DNA of 64,000 nucleotides. Source: Candidatus Mcinerneyibacteriota bacterium. Its GTDB lineage: Bacteria; Macinerneyibacteriota; Macinerneyibacteria; Macinerneyibacteriales; DSCS01. The notes below the pieces were generated by a model. That model saw only the letters and a list, made by a program, of their open reading frames with translations. It did not search any database and was not told where the DNA came from. Below are positions 26,901-35,544 of this stretch, one piece after another; the first letter of the stretch is position 1, and each line of letters opens with the position of its first letter. A program made the translations under genes and the position numbers. The DNA lies in the NCBI GenBank assembly GCA_016937175.1, contig JAFGWL010000056.1, forward strand, positions 202,458-266,457. Direction: 5' to 3'.

Positions 26901-28255
26901 GCAGCCTCATCAGCTGCCCAGCCGGTGAGCTTTTCAGCTACCCGGTTCATCTCGATGACCCGCCCCTCGATATCGGTTCCGATCACAGCATCACCGATGG
27001 ACTGCAGGATGGCCAGGCGCGTCTTTTCAGATTTGTATTGTCTGTTTTCTTCCCGAAGCCGGATAAACCGTAAAAAAAGAAGAAGAAGGCCCGTTACAAG
27101 AAGGCCGCTTGCAAAAACAAGCCAAGGTATATACAGAGGGCTTTCTTTAAAAAACATCCGGTCAGCAGCCAGACGGACATTCCATTCGTTTTCACCCGCC
27201 CTGATGGAATCTTCCCTGACAAAGGGCTCCCTAGCCTTTGCCGGACAGCGGGAAAAGACTGTTTTGGAACCGGTGAGCCCGTAAGGGTCACGGACTTCGA
27301 TTCCTATATAAAACTGTTCCTTTGGGCTTATAATCTCCGTAATCACCTGATCCATAAGGATGACTCCCTCAAGAAAGCCCTGAAGCTCTTTTGTATTTAC
27401 CGCCTTATAGACAGGGAGAATAAAAGAGACAACGGCGTGTTCTTTCAGCTCTCCGGGGTGGAACGTGGAATCCACCAGCGTTATGCTGCCCCGGGCCAGG
27501 GCCCGCTCATAGACCATCCTTCGATATGGGAACTCCTCGGTTTTCAGTCCAGTAACCCCTTCGTGTCCTTGTTTGGGTTCAATAAAGAAAACCGGGTAAT
27601 AGACCGACTCCTTTTGAATAACCTTGGCCGGGGTCAAGTCTTTTTCTTTCAAAACAAAGTCAAACCCCTCCTGCAGGGCTTTTTGTCTCAGAGAAGGAAG
27701 CTCTTGTCCTCGCACCGCTGCGATCCAGACGATCGAATGAATGTCCGGGTTCTTACTCAGAAGATGGGAGGAAAAGTTTGTAAACTCCCGATAAGAGATT
27801 TGTTCACTGTTTTCAAAAAAATTCTTCACCCCGGCCAGGCCGTTCCACAACTCGCTGACCTTGGCCTGAAGGGAGACTTCGAGGAGGTCGGCTCTCCTGT
27901 CAAAGATTTTTTTCAACCCTTTCAACTCACTCTGATAGGTCATCCAGAAGAGGACGATAAAAAAGACATAGCCGGTGAGGGCGATACTGATAAGATGGTT
28001 TCTGCCGTCGGAGCCCTGGAGTCCTGCTTCTTCCTCTGTGCGTCTTCTCCCCTTAATCCACTTGATCAGGATAAAAGTATTTGCAGAAATGATAATTAAG
28101 ATAAAAAGAATGAAGATGAGATCAGCTCTCCACAAACAGGTCAGAGGCCCCAAGCCATTCAGCCGTAAAACGATGTACAGAGTGCTGAGCAGCGTAAGAG
28201 CCAGGCTCAGCCCTAATACAGGGTGCTGACTTTTTCCACGCAAATGGTTGGACAA
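23999..28255 (-). CDS. Hybrid histidine kinase: CHASE, five PAS, HisKA, HATPase, receiver
   Basis: 1418 residues from TTG 28255 (GAGGTGA upstream). Three hydrophobic segments near the N-terminus precede an extracytoplasmic CHASE sensor (about 130-340; YYPVFFIEP motif); another helix near 385 leads to five PAS domains (about 410-1040, including [18 protein letters not shown] and [18 protein letters not shown], near-identical). HisKA has [11 protein letters not shown] with the phospho-His near 1058; HATPase has [20 protein letters not shown] and [13 protein letters not shown]. The C-terminal receiver has IIEDDHV and [11 protein letters not shown] (Asp about 1346). No separate response regulator is adjacent, so phosphorelay to a remote partner is inferred. 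Ligand unknown. Confidence 0.93.
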   Translation of the reverse strand: MSNHLRGKSQHPVLGLSLALTLLSTLYIVLRLNGLGPLTCLWRADLIFILFILIIISANTFILIKWIKGRRRTEEEAGLQGSDGRNHLISIALTGYVFFIVLFWMTYQSELKGLKKIFDRRADLLEVSLQAKVSELWNGLAGVKNFFENSEQISYREFTNFSSHLLSKNPDIHSIVWIAAVRGQELPSLRQKALQEGFDFVLKEKDLTPAKVIQKESVYYPVFFIEPKQGHEGVTGLKTEEFPYRRMVYERALARGSITLVDSTFHPGELKEHAVVSFILPVYKAVNTKELQGFLEGVILMDQVITEIISPKEQFYIGIEVRDPYGLTGSKTVFSRCPAKAREPFVREDSIRAGENEWNVRLAADRMFFKESPLYIPWLVFASGLLVTGLLLLFLRFIRLREENRQYKSEKTRLAILQSIGDAVIGTDIEGRVIEMNRVAEKLTGWAADEAAGKPLEEVFQIINARTGERANNPVEDVLRNGIIVGLANHTILIAKDGSRYQIADSAAPVKDQKGEVIGVVLVFRDVTEEYAVREALEESEELFRTLAVSTPVAVMLYQEDKWVYVNPVSEKITGYSRDELQRMNFWSIVHPDFKELVQGRGRKRQQGEDAPTGYEFKIIRKDGTERWVRLAGTTCVYKGKKAGLISVIDVTDFKLAEEKINEERDKAQAYLDVADVMMLALDREGRVVMVNPKGCRVLERSEEEILGKVWIDEFVPGAYKGETRSLFHDLMADKNKDVRYHENFILTGTGKLRYIAWRNAPLYDEKGEKKGILSSGTDITEKQKMEETLRESEEQFRLFFHSAADGMLIHTPAGKTLQVNDAFCERMGYSREEMLAMGPAQFDAPAYAERVSERIEDLIKEGHLIFETEHITKEGRPVPTEVNARLINFRGEQAILSIARDITRRKATEEALRRREADLRTILNSIGDAVIALDTQGNIQEMNPVGEKILGLSADEARGKPARAVLRFMNEELDGSLLAPDEADRRQKIRLPSASLLRTPDGKERRVSLSIAPIRDEKGVVTGTVVVFRDMTEQYVLEQQLRQSQKLDSIGLLAGGIAHDFNNMLAGIMGSADLLVMKVGKDRDLKRNLNMIVDTARRASALTQKLLDFSRKGKVESTPVNIHLILKDAIQILERSLDRRIEIKMDFKANLSTVIGDPAQLQNAFLNLGINARDALPEGGIVSFTTKDCYLDESFCRESSFDLKPGPFVCVEVRDNGEGMAPEIQEHIFEPFFTTKGVGKGTGLGLAAVYGSVKDHNGMVMCESTPGAGSLFRIYLPAESTPIRKSSREHGDLTVQDKTVLIIEDDHVVRAIASEVLSGLGYRVFEASDGDEGLQAYREKREEIDVILLDMVMPKMNGREVFEELLKLDPHIKVVFSSGFSHDRGFHELMEKGARGFIQKPYRRQELGRALKEALDS

Positions 28256-28271
28256 CCGTCACCTCACTTTC

Positions 28272-28318
28272 ATACAGTGAATCATTGTATTATACCAGTT
28301 CCCTTGCAGTTTTGTCAA
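28272..28318 (-). promoter_or_regulatory. Promoter of the hybrid kinase gene with near-palindrome
   Basis: Minus strand TTGACA (28318-28313), 18-bp spacer, TATAAT (28294-28289). ATACAGTGA-A-TCATTGTAT (28272-28290) is a 9-1-9 inverted repeat with one mismatch and overlaps the -10 box and start site, a good position for a repressor. Confidence 0.6.
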
Positions 28319-28352
28319 ATTATCTTCTCTCAGGCCGGTAGGGGCCCCTCTC

Positions 28353-28949
28353 TCAAAGTTTTCGGTTCCAATGGGTGTCTTCCACGTACCCCCAGGAATA
28401 GAGAAGTTTATTTTTCTCCAGGATCACAAGCTCCAGGAAATCGGGGTGGATCCTTTTGGGCTGACGGATGACCTTCAGAGAGATCAGGCGCCCGTCCACG
28501 AACCCTTCAAACTCGGCGATTGCCTCATCATTTCTTTTTTGTATTCCCGTCAGACGGGCCCCGTCCTGACGGATTTCTACTACGGAATCGAGAAAGGTCC
28601 AGGTTCCCGTGAGGTCAAATGAGGTCTCTCCCTCTCCCTTTCTCACCCTTATCCAGTCTTCAATACTGTTTTCTATGATCCAGTCGGGATTTTCCAACGA
28701 GCCCGATGTGGTCAAGCTGAGGGAATATTGAAAGGAAAGAGATGCTCCGTCAATCCGGATCACACCTTTCCGGGTCTCTTTCTCCCCCCTGAAATAGCTC
28801 TCTTTGACAAAGGTATATTCTCCGTCTTTCGATGTGACCTGCACGATCCCCTTGCTCTGTTTGATGACCCAGAGGCCGGACAGGTCCGCTGCAGAAGAGA
28901 TCCCCCACAGAACACCGGAAAAAACCAAAAGTGCGACGATTCTTTTCAT
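28353..28949 (-). CDS. Exported protein of unknown function
   Basis: 198 residues. MKRIVALLVFSGVLWGISSA is a cleavable signal peptide. The mature part contains two similar beta-rich halves, LSGLWVIKQSKGIVQVTSKDG and LTGTWTFLDSVVEIRQDGARL, suggesting an internal duplication of a small lipocalin-like or DUF-type sheet starting with (L)(S/T)G(L/T)W. No family assigned. AAGGAGGGTGT precedes the ATG; promoter TTGAGA, 17 bp, TATAAT at 28999-28971. Confidence 0.72.
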   Translation of the reverse strand: MKRIVALLVFSGVLWGISSAADLSGLWVIKQSKGIVQVTSKDGEYTFVKESYFRGEKETRKGVIRIDGASLSFQYSLSLTTSGSLENPDWIIENSIEDWIRVRKGEGETSFDLTGTWTFLDSVVEIRQDGARLTGIQKRNDEAIAEFEGFVDGRLISLKVIRQPKRIHPDFLELVILEKNKLLYSWGYVEDTHWNRKL

Positions 28950-28970
28950 ACACCCTCCTTCTTAATCTAT

Positions 28971-28999
28971 ATTATAGAAGTGGTTGAAGCTTTTCTCAA
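28971..28999 (-). promoter_or_regulatory. Promoter of the 28949 gene
   Basis: Minus strand TTGAGA (28999-28994), 17-bp spacer, TATAAT (28976-28971). Confidence 0.5.
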
Positions 29000-29022
29000 G
29001 GAGAAGCCCTGCTCCCTTTCTC

Positions 29023-29050
29023 TTGACAAGAGCCGGGAAGAGAGTATTCT
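29023..29050 (+). promoter_or_regulatory. Promoter of the 29075 gene
   Basis: TTGACA (29023-29028), 16-bp spacer, TATTCT (29045-29050), 24 bp before the ATG; AAAAAAGGGTCAG may act as the ribosome site. Confidence 0.5.
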
Positions 29051-29074
29051 TTCTGAAAAAAGGGTCAGATCTTT

Positions 29075-29644
29075 ATGTTTTCTTCATTCCATGAGCTTAA
29101 AAAAATGTACCGCTATGATGCCAGGCGAAAGACTTTTCATATTGATATCCGCCTCGACTACTACCGGGACCTCTACAATGAATGGGACTATTCCCCTCTT
29201 CACAGGAGGGATATGGACATGGACCTCCTGGAATATATCGAAGAGTGTTCCGGGGAGATCCCGCTCAAATACCGGATCCAGATAAATTTCTATCTGCCCA
29301 AAAAAGTAAAAAACACAGAGATCGAAGAAAAAAACATCACAGGGATGAAGAATTTTTTTTCCTATACTCTCAATAAGCAGCTGCGGGAGCGCCGTAGGAT
29401 GTTTCACAGTTCTCTGGTCTACGGACTTACGGGTTCGGCTCTCCTCATCGGAGCTTTTCTCCTTCAGTCATTTTTAAAAAATGATTCGGCTGCTGTTCTG
29501 ATCTCAGAAGGCCTGTTTATCGGAGGATGGGTCCTCTTCTGGGAGCTCTTTTCTTTTGTCTTTTTCAAGATACAGCATGTCAACCGGGAGATACGTAACG
29601 ACAGGCGGGTCCTGGAAGCCCGAATCGTCTACCACTATATCTGA
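29075..29644 (+). CDS. Two-helix membrane protein of unknown function
   Basis: 189 residues. A soluble N-terminal half with KTFHIDIRLDYYRDLYNEWD, RRDMDMDLLEYIEECSGEIP and IQINFYLPKK is followed by two membrane helices (about 110-128 and 138-160) and a basic tail. I recognise no family; the N-terminal domain has a beta-strand/helix mix and conserved-looking acidic Asp/Glu clusters. Its 3' end overlaps the convergent MscS gene by 10 bp. Confidence 0.7.
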   Translation: MFSSFHELKKMYRYDARRKTFHIDIRLDYYRDLYNEWDYSPLHRRDMDMDLLEYIEECSGEIPLKYRIQINFYLPKKVKNTEIEEKNITGMKNFFSYTLNKQLRERRRMFHSSLVYGLTGSALLIGAFLLQSFLKNDSAAVLISEGLFIGGWVLFWELFSFVFFKIQHVNREIRNDRRVLEARIVYHYI

Positions 29645-30576
29645 TCCTCACTTTTTTCCCCGGAAAATCTTTGTATCTTCTTCCCTTCCCCGGGTTCGTT
29701 ATAAAAGCGCGTGGTGGGATAGGCAAAATCGATATCCTTATGCCGGCTGAATTCTCTGAGTACATCTTCCCAGATGGCTTCCGTACTTCCCCGCCTTTTT
29801 CTCGGCTCACACATGTAACGCATGGTCAGAAGAACTCCGCTCTCCCTGACCGAAGTATAGACGATGGGAGTCAACTGAGAGTAAAAGATCATAAACTTCT
29901 TACTGGCTTCCCGAAGACTCTTTTCTGCAGCCGGAGTCAGCTGTTCAGCATGTCGGTCTACGATCTTCTGAAGGAGTCTCTTCGCTTTTTGCCAGTCGCT
30001 CTCGAAAGTCACCAGGACCTGGATCTCATTCCAGATATAGCGGAACCCTTTAGTATAATTTGCTAATGTATCGGTGAAGATCTTACTGTTGTTGATATCG
30101 ATGATCCGGCCGGTGCTTTGATCGGCATCCACCCAGTTCCCGATCTCTATGAGGGTAAATTGAAAGACACGGATATCGATGACATCCCCTGCATATTCCC
30201 CGATCTGGATCCGGTCTCCCATGGAGAAAGGACGGCGGGATATGATGAAAAGCCATCCTGCTATATTGGTCAAAGGGTCTTTCAGCGCAATGGCTAATCC
30301 GGCAGAAAGCAGGCCCAGGTAGGTGGCCAGGGTCTGAATGCCTTTAAGCCAGATACTGCCCATGATGAGAAGAGCCAGGACACCCGTGATATAGGTCAGG
30401 CTCTTGCGCCAGGTATAACGGGCCTTGATATCCGTAGTCAGGCGGTTGACAATGTGAAGGGTTATCAGGCGGATCAGCCAGAAAATCACCCCCACCAGAA
30501 AAGTGGAAAGGATCTTAGCCTGGAGATCCGGGCTGATGCCGATCCATTCCTGAATAAAACCGTAAATGGGGCCCAT
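29635..30576 (-). CDS. MscS-family mechanosensitive channel
   Basis: 313 residues. Membrane helices occupy about 18-110; the pore-lining helix and beta domain follow with LGLLSAGLAIALKDPLTNIAG, FSMGDRIQIGEYAGDVIDI and DINNSKIFTDTLANYT, the canonical MscS block. A cytoplasmic alpha/beta cage completes it. It would release solutes on hypo-osmotic shock. AAGGAGTGAAGT precedes the ATG. Confidence 0.92.
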   Translation of the reverse strand: MGPIYGFIQEWIGISPDLQAKILSTFLVGVIFWLIRLITLHIVNRLTTDIKARYTWRKSLTYITGVLALLIMGSIWLKGIQTLATYLGLLSAGLAIALKDPLTNIAGWLFIISRRPFSMGDRIQIGEYAGDVIDIRVFQFTLIEIGNWVDADQSTGRIIDINNSKIFTDTLANYTKGFRYIWNEIQVLVTFESDWQKAKRLLQKIVDRHAEQLTPAAEKSLREASKKFMIFYSQLTPIVYTSVRESGVLLTMRYMCEPRKRRGSTEAIWEDVLREFSRHKDIDFAYPTTRFYNEPGEGKKIQRFSGEKSEDQI

Positions 30577-30668
30577 ACTTCACTCCTTCGACTCTTCTGA
30601 TTTTATAGGATTTCTTCCCTTGAGTCAAAGAATCTTTCAAGCCTTATGTTTAATGAGCCTTCTGAAAC

Positions 30669-31550
30669 TCAGGAATCGCAGGACCGGCACTCTTCATCAG
30701 CCAGTTCGAATTCCAATGTAGGATGTGTGATCCCCTCCTCTTCGAGGACCTTTCGGACATCCTCTTTGACTCCCTGAGTCTCTTTGATGGATATATTCTT
30801 TTCCAAAACCAGATGACAGGAAAAGATATGGTGCAGCCCGTCCACAGACCAGAGATGTATGTCGTGGGCTTCTTTCACGCTCCTCAGGGATTCGATCCTC
30901 CCTTTGATCAGGGCGATATCGCTTCCTCTGGGCGTATACTGAAGGAAGATCTGAACGGCTTCTTTGATATTGGGGATGATCTTCGCGATAATAAAGAGAG
31001 ACAGCCCTACCGAAAGGATAGGGTCAAGGATGGGAAGGTAAACCACTTTCATGACCAGGCTGACGATGAGGACAGCTACCCATCCGATGGCATCTTCCAG
31101 AAGATGAAACATCACCACTTTTTCATTGATCTTGGTCCCGCCTTTCAGGCGAAGGACAGCTAACCCGTTCACCGCCACCCCGACGAGGGCCATGAGGATC
31201 ATCCCCTCCACCCGGACATCCTCCGGATGGAAAAGGCGGGGGATCGCTTCACTCAAAATGAAGACCGAGCCTGTGAGAAGAATAGCGGCGCTGATAACCG
31301 CTCCGAGAAGAGAAAAACGTTTGTAGCCATAAGTGAGACGCTCTGTCCTCGGTTTATGCGACAAGCGTTCCAGATACCAGGAGAGGCCGAGGGTAACAGA
31401 ATCCCCAAGATCATGGACAGCATCCGAAAGAATCGCCATACTGTTTGTCAACAAGCCCCCGACGATCTCAATAAATGTAAAAGCAAGGTTCAGAAAAAAA
31501 GCCACGGCGATGTTCTTGTGGCTTTCATGATGATGGTGGTGATGAGCCAT
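30669..31550 (-). CDS. Cation diffusion facilitator metal exporter (CzcD/ZitB-like)
   Basis: 293 residues. MAHHHHHHESHKN is a natural His-rich metal-loading tail, followed by six membrane helices. SDAVHDLGDS and HLLEDAIGWVAV carry the paired HxxxD metal-site residues of the CDF family, and the C-terminal cytosolic domain has EAHDIHLWSVDG and HLVLEK. The site pattern HD-HD suggests zinc. It acts as a metal/proton antiporter in the inner membrane. It has its own promoter (TTGAAT, 16 bp, TATAAT) directly after crcB. Confidence 0.93.
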   Translation of the reverse strand: MAHHHHHHESHKNIAVAFFLNLAFTFIEIVGGLLTNSMAILSDAVHDLGDSVTLGLSWYLERLSHKPRTERLTYGYKRFSLLGAVISAAILLTGSVFILSEAIPRLFHPEDVRVEGMILMALVGVAVNGLAVLRLKGGTKINEKVVMFHLLEDAIGWVAVLIVSLVMKVVYLPILDPILSVGLSLFIIAKIIPNIKEAVQIFLQYTPRGSDIALIKGRIESLRSVKEAHDIHLWSVDGLHHIFSCHLVLEKNISIKETQGVKEDVRKVLEEEGITHPTLEFELADEECRSCDS

Positions 31551-31574
31551 GATCTCTCCTTTGTCTGCGCTCTT

Positions 31575-31602
31575 ATTATAGGGGACAAGAGGAAAAATTC
31601 AA
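31575..31602 (-). promoter_or_regulatory. Promoter of the CDF exporter gene
   Basis: Minus strand TTGAAT (31602-31597), 16-bp spacer, TATAAT (31580-31575), 24 bp before the ATG; AAAGGAGAG precedes the start. Confidence 0.55.
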
Positions 31603-31610
31603 TCCGGTTT

Positions 31611-32009
31611 TTAAAAGCGTACAGGCGCTAGCCAGGCCGCTGTCCCCTTTCCCGAAAGATATCCCAGGAAGATAAAGAGAAGAGCGGAAGCATGATGGGC
31701 TGCAATATAGGCCAGGGCAAATCCTGCCCGTCCTGATGAGAAAAACGAAAAGAGTTCTTTCGTATAAAGGGAAAAGGTCGTGAAAGAGCCCAAAAATCCT
31801 GTTACAAGAAGAAGATTTAGAGTGGTAAAGCCTCCATACAACCTGGCGACTCCTTCTATGACGCCCAAAATAAAACACCCCAGGGTATTGATAAGGATAG
31901 TGGAAAGGGGAAACTTCAGATCGGTAAGGAGATTAAAAAGCAGTGCTGTTCCGTAGCGGGCGGCAGCTCCCATGGCTCCGCCAAGAGAAATAAAAAGAAA
32001 AGACTTCAC
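31611..32009 (-). CDS. crcB: Fluoride exporter FluC/CrcB
   Basis: 132 residues, four membrane helices. GGAMGAAARYGTALL, STILINTLGCFILG and LLVTGFLGSFTTFSLYTKE are the CrcB signatures; the asparagine of INTLGCF and the TTFS stretch line the fluoride pore of the dimer. Starts at GTG 32009 with GGAGG 5 bp upstream. A fluoride riboswitch precedes it on the same strand, which fixes the function as fluoride detoxification. Confidence 0.96.
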   Translation of the reverse strand: MKSFLFISLGGAMGAAARYGTALLFNLLTDLKFPLSTILINTLGCFILGVIEGVARLYGGFTTLNLLLVTGFLGSFTTFSLYTKELFSFFSSGRAGFALAYIAAHHASALLFIFLGYLSGKGTAAWLAPVRF

Positions 32010-32027
32010 AAAGGCCTCCGCTTGATG

Positions 32028-32082
32028 TCTCAGGAGTCATCAGCTTCAAAAAGCGGTTTCCAGGTGAACTCCATCACCTTAT
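32028..32082 (-). promoter_or_regulatory. Fluoride (crcB-motif) riboswitch
   Basis: On the minus strand GGTGATGGAGTTCACC (32078-32063), then AAACCGC, then GCTGATGACTCCTG ends near 32031. GGTGA/TCACC forms the first stem; GGAGT can pair with ACTCC as the ligand-stabilised pseudoknot of fluoride riboswitches. The released CTCC could instead pair with the GGAG of the crcB ribosome site, suggesting translation is switched on by fluoride. Confidence 0.92.
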
Positions 32083-32166
32083 GTCACAGGAAGAAAAAGG
32101 GTGGAACAGTATCCCCGGTGACAAACTTAAATAAAGAAACGATCTATTTTGTGCTATGCAGCAAAA

Positions 32167-32352
32167 TCAGATTTTTTTAACGTTAACAGCGCAGGGGCCT
32201 TTTCTGCCTTCCCCTACTTCAAACTCAACGGTGTCGCCTTCATCAATGAAGCCGCTGACATCGTTTTTATGGACGAACAGGTCGTTTCCGTCCTCTTTCT
32301 GAATGAACCCAAAGCCTTTAGTCGCGTTGAACCATTTAACAGTACCTTTCAT
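32167..32352 (-). CDS. Cold-shock-domain protein (CspA family)
   Basis: 61 residues from ATG 32352 (AAAGG upstream). [18 protein letters not shown] and DLFVHKND contain the RNP1 and RNP2 single-stranded nucleic-acid-binding motifs. The protein ends in CAVNVKKI, a little shorter than E. coli CspA (70). It would act as an RNA chaperone. The transcript leader is about 70 bases long, long enough for leader-based control, but no known thermosensor was recognised. Confidence 0.93.
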   Translation of the reverse strand: MKGTVKWFNATKGFGFIQKEDGNDLFVHKNDVSGFIDEGDTVEFEVGEGRKGPCAVNVKKI

Positions 32353-32422
32353 GTAGTAACCTTTCACAACCGCGATCCTCACAGATCCGGTCTTTTTAAT
32401 GAGAACACCGTTCCACTCGCTA

Positions 32423-32450
32423 ACAATACACTCTTTTTTTGGTTTGTCAA
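32423..32450 (-). promoter_or_regulatory. Promoter of the cold-shock gene
   Basis: Minus strand TTGACA (32450-32445), 16-bp spacer, TATTGT (32428-32423), just after the FAD dehydrogenase stop. Confidence 0.6.
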
Positions 32451-32452
32451 CA

Positions 32453-33850
32453 TTATTTATCGATCTTTTCTCTCCGGGCGATTGCCCTGGCGATCATGAT
32501 CCCATTGACACTGGCATGCATCAGTCCGCGGGTCAGGCCGGCACCGTCTCCCCCCGCGTAAAGTCTGGCGATATTTGTCTCAAAGTCTTGGGTCACATCG
32601 ACTTTGTTGCTGTAGAACTTCACTTCCACACCATACATGAGCGTCTCATCACTGGCCAGTCCCGGGATCAATTTGTCAAGAGCCAGGATAGTCTCTTTGA
32701 TGTTCAGCATGGTCCGGTAGGGGATGGCATGGCCCAGGTCTCCCGGTTCGGCATCCTGCATAGTAGGGGTGATATTCCCCCGTTTAAGCCTCTCACGGGT
32801 CGTCCGCCTCCCGCGGATAAAGTCCCCGAACCTCTGGACCAGGATCTTCCCGTCAGCCAGCATATTCCCTAACGCAGCTACTTTTTTCCCGTATTCGATG
32901 GGCTCATGGAAGGGGTAATCAAACTGGTTGCTCACCAGAAGGGCAAAATTGGTGTTTTTAGATTTTGTATTCTTATAGGAGTGCCCGTTTACCGTAGCCA
33001 ATCCGTTTTCATAATGCTCTACAGCCACAAATCCCGAAGGGTTCTGACAAAAAGTCCGTACCTTGTCATCATAGGTATCAGTATAATAGACGAGCTTCCC
33101 CTCATAGAGAAATTCATTGATTTTTGCCATGATCTCATCCTTCACTTCGATGCGGACACCTACATCCACAGGGTTGACAGCTGTCCTGATCCCCTGTTTC
33201 CGGCAAAGACCCTGGAACCACTCGGACCCCTCGCGCCCTACAGTGATGATGACATTATCTGCAGGGATCTTCTCCGTCTCATGAATAATGACACCCCCGA
33301 CCCTTCCTTTGTCCACGAAAATATCATCCACTTTGGTCTCAAAGAGCAGAGAGACCCCTTTCTCTTCAAGATATTGCTGGATCCGCGAATAGACTTCATA
33401 AGCCTGTTCTGTCCCCAGATGTTTCAAAGGATAGTCGATAAGCCGCAAGTTGGCCTGGATCGCTTTCAGTTTCAAATCACTGATCATTTCCATATTCTCT
33501 GTCCCATAGGTCTTGGAATCCGCTCCGAAAGTTTCGTAATAGCGGCTGTAGGTATAATCGATAAGCTCCTGGAGATGCTTTTCTTCCACATACTGGTCCA
33601 GGCCTCCGACATAGGGACTTAAAGAAAGTTTTCCGTCAGAAAAGGCTCCTGCGCCACTGAAGCCCGTTGTGATATTGCACGGCTCGCAATGGACACATTC
33701 TCCCGTGGTTCTTTTGGGGCAGACCCGCTTTGTTATGGACCTTCCCTTTTCGAAAATGGTGATCTCAGAATCCGGCATCTTATCCAGAAGTTCCAGCGCT
33801 GTGAATATTCCCGCCGGGCCGGCTCCTACAATAACGATCTTTTTTTTCAC
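32453..33850 (-). CDS. FAD-dependent dehydrogenase of the COG2509 family
   Basis: 465 residues. N-terminal [18 protein letters not shown] is the FAD-binding GxGxxG motif; [16 protein letters not shown] and [17 protein letters not shown] are characteristic of the uncharacterised COG2509 dehydrogenases. Cys residues in [12 protein letters not shown] may form a redox or metal site. Cytoplasmic; substrate unknown. Starts at GTG 33850. Last gene before the cold-shock promoter. Confidence 0.9.
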   Translation of the reverse strand: MKKKIVIVGAGPAGIFTALELLDKMPDSEITIFEKGRSITKRVCPKRTTGECVHCEPCNITTGFSGAGAFSDGKLSLSPYVGGLDQYVEEKHLQELIDYTYSRYYETFGADSKTYGTENMEMISDLKLKAIQANLRLIDYPLKHLGTEQAYEVYSRIQQYLEEKGVSLLFETKVDDIFVDKGRVGGVIIHETEKIPADNVIITVGREGSEWFQGLCRKQGIRTAVNPVDVGVRIEVKDEIMAKINEFLYEGKLVYYTDTYDDKVRTFCQNPSGFVAVEHYENGLATVNGHSYKNTKSKNTNFALLVSNQFDYPFHEPIEYGKKVAALGNMLADGKILVQRFGDFIRGRRTTRERLKRGNITPTMQDAEPGDLGHAIPYRTMLNIKETILALDKLIPGLASDETLMYGVEVKFYSNKVDVTQDFETNIARLYAGGDGAGLTRGLMHASVNGIMIARAIARREKIDK

Positions 33851-33870
33851 ATTCTCACCTTGGCGGATAG

Positions 33871-34173
33871 TCAGGGGAGGATTTCAATTTTTGCTATATA
33901 TTCTGCTTTAAGGATCTTTTCCCGTCCTTTCGGGTCCTTGAGAAGGATCCAGCTGCCCTCCACCTGTTCCACGGTCCCGATCTCCGGTGACAGCGCGGAA
34001 TCGATGCAGCGGGCCTTGATCTTTTTTCCTAAAAGGTTCTGAATCATTTTCATGTCCATAGACACCCCTTTCACTATAGCATGCCGGAGAACTGCCAGAA
34101 GACGTCTCCGCCTGTTGTTCTGGGCTGTGATGATCAATACGATGAAGATGGCTGCAAAAGCGCCGGGATTCAT
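33871..34173 (-). CDS. Small membrane-anchored protein, C-terminal DUF6897-like domain
   Basis: 100 residues. An N-terminal helix (AFAAIFIVLIITA) then a basic stretch QNNRRRR, then MIQNLLGKKIKARCIDSALS and VEGSWILLKDPKGREKILKAEYI, resembling small SH3-like DUF6897 modules (by eye only). ATG 34173 has AAAGGGG upstream, but ATG 34059, which gives only the soluble part, also has AAAGGGGTG; both starts may be used. Function unknown. Confidence 0.6.
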   Translation of the reverse strand: MNPGAFAAIFIVLIITAQNNRRRRLLAVLRHAIVKGVSMDMKMIQNLLGKKIKARCIDSALSPEIGTVEQVEGSWILLKDPKGREKILKAEYIAKIEILP

Positions 34174-34236
34174 GTTCGCCCCTTTCGCTCAATACCCTAT
34201 TCTACCCTGTTTTCATCTCCGTGCAAGAGGGCTTTC

Positions 34237-35526
34237 TCAATGCTTTTCCAGAGAAAATTTAAGCAGCCCGTCCCACGAACCCGCTTCTTCACTCTCTGCT
34301 CCGTACAAAGTAAGTTCCTCAACACGGGGCAACCGGAGGCCCAGAGAAAAGATGCCGTTCCCTTCCGGGGCCAGCGGGATCATCTCTTCATGAGCCAGGA
34401 AAGCAGCCTTGGCGTAACCGGGAAGAAGAAACCGGAAAGTCACATACTCCCCCTGCTTTAACGGTCCGGGCCGGGGGAGAAGGAGCCGCCCTTGATGTTC
34501 ATTAAAATCCCGATAAGCTACCGGGAAGGTATACGATACCCCTTCTGCTACGCGGAGGGAGATCTCACCGGCCAGCTCCATCCTGGCCTCTCCGGGGTCT
34601 CCGGCAAAGAGGAGAAGGTCAAAAACCCCTGACTCGGGAAAGAGGAGGGTGAGAGAAAGCTTTTCCTCTTCTTCGTCCACCCAGGCCAGCTCTCCTGGAA
34701 AGAACTCCCTCCCTTTATGGATCCGGGCCGTGAGACGGACCTTTTTCTTAGGTATAAAATCGAGGATGAAGGGATTGGATACACCTGTTCCTTCTCTCAT
34801 TTCCTCAAGGGATGACCTGTCGAAATAATCAAAATAGGGGCCTGTCAATAAGGGGCGTCTGAAAAATTCATCCCTTGTCACTCTTTTCTCCAGCAGCTGC
34901 CAGACAGGGTCTTCGGGAAGGTGGGTGGAGATCATCTCGTGTGCCGGGATGAAGAGATAGGCTGTCGAATAGCGGGGCTTATAACCTTCTCCTGAAAGAA
35001 AGCCCGCATCCCAGGTAGTATCGACAAGATACCATTCATTTCTGATCTTCACGGCATTCCAGGCATGGCTCAGCGTCTCTCTCTTCTCTTTACGGAGAGG
35101 CAGACGGACTTCTCCGCGTATGATAACACATTCCGCTCCCGAAGCTGTCACCAGAGCTTGGAAAAGACGGGCATAACCTTCACAGACAGCTCTTTTCTTT
35201 CTTAAGACAGAGGCTGTATCCTGAGGAGGGATCCGTCCCGAAAAGAGAGCCTCTGTATCGTAAGTGATGTGTAAAGAGACCCAGTCGTGGAGCATTTTGA
35301 TACGGAGAAACTCTTCCTCTTGTCCCTCCAGAAACCGAAAGACCCATTCTCCAAGGGCATTGCGCCCTCCTTCTTCCTTTGAGACAGCGGGCGGGGCTTC
35401 ATATGAGCCGACTCCGGGATACGGCTCATCCTTAAAGGATGGGACGATCTCTCTTCCGCAAATGGGAGAGATCAGCAATAACAGCAGGATCAAAGCAAGT
35501 TCAGATTCCCGCAGCCCTCTCTTCAC
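34237..35526 (-). CDS. Exported transglutaminase-like protease-fold protein
   Basis: About 429 residues. GTG 35526 is preferred: AGGAG lies 5 bases upstream and the product then begins with a clean signal, KRGLRESELALILLLLLISP. The transglutaminase-like domain (about 60-200) has the triad in VCEGYARLFQAL (Cys), LSHAWNAVKI (His) and LVDTTWD (Asp). The C-terminal half is beta-rich. Exported transglutaminase-like (KyphoscoliosisPEP/SpoVID-like TGc) proteins may crosslink or cleave cell-surface proteins; target unknown. Adjacent lipoprotein gene upstream is 18 bp away. Confidence 0.82.
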   Translation of the reverse strand: MKRGLRESELALILLLLLISPICGREIVPSFKDEPYPGVGSYEAPPAVSKEEGGRNALGEWVFRFLEGQEEEFLRIKMLHDWVSLHITYDTEALFSGRIPPQDTASVLRKKRAVCEGYARLFQALVTASGAECVIIRGEVRLPLRKEKRETLSHAWNAVKIRNEWYLVDTTWDAGFLSGEGYKPRYSTAYLFIPAHEMISTHLPEDPVWQLLEKRVTRDEFFRRPLLTGPYFDYFDRSSLEEMREGTGVSNPFILDFIPKKKVRLTARIHKGREFFPGELAWVDEEEEKLSLTLLFPESGVFDLLLFAGDPGEARMELAGEISLRVAEGVSYTFPVAYRDFNEHQGRLLLPRPGPLKQGEYVTFRFLLPGYAKAAFLAHEEMIPLAPEGNGIFSLGLRLPRVEELTLYGAESEEAGSWDGLLKFSLEKH

Positions 35527-35544
35527 CGTTTCTCCTGACATTAC

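Noticed and set aside
24000-28255. Possible assembly duplication in the repeated PAS blocks
   Set aside because: The PAS copies differ throughout at DNA and protein level; only short signature stretches match, so it is normal domain repetition.
31500-31550. Poly-histidine start of the CDF protein as a cloning tag
   Set aside because: Natural His-rich metal-loading tails are common in CDF transporters, and flanking DNA is continuous chromosomal sequence.
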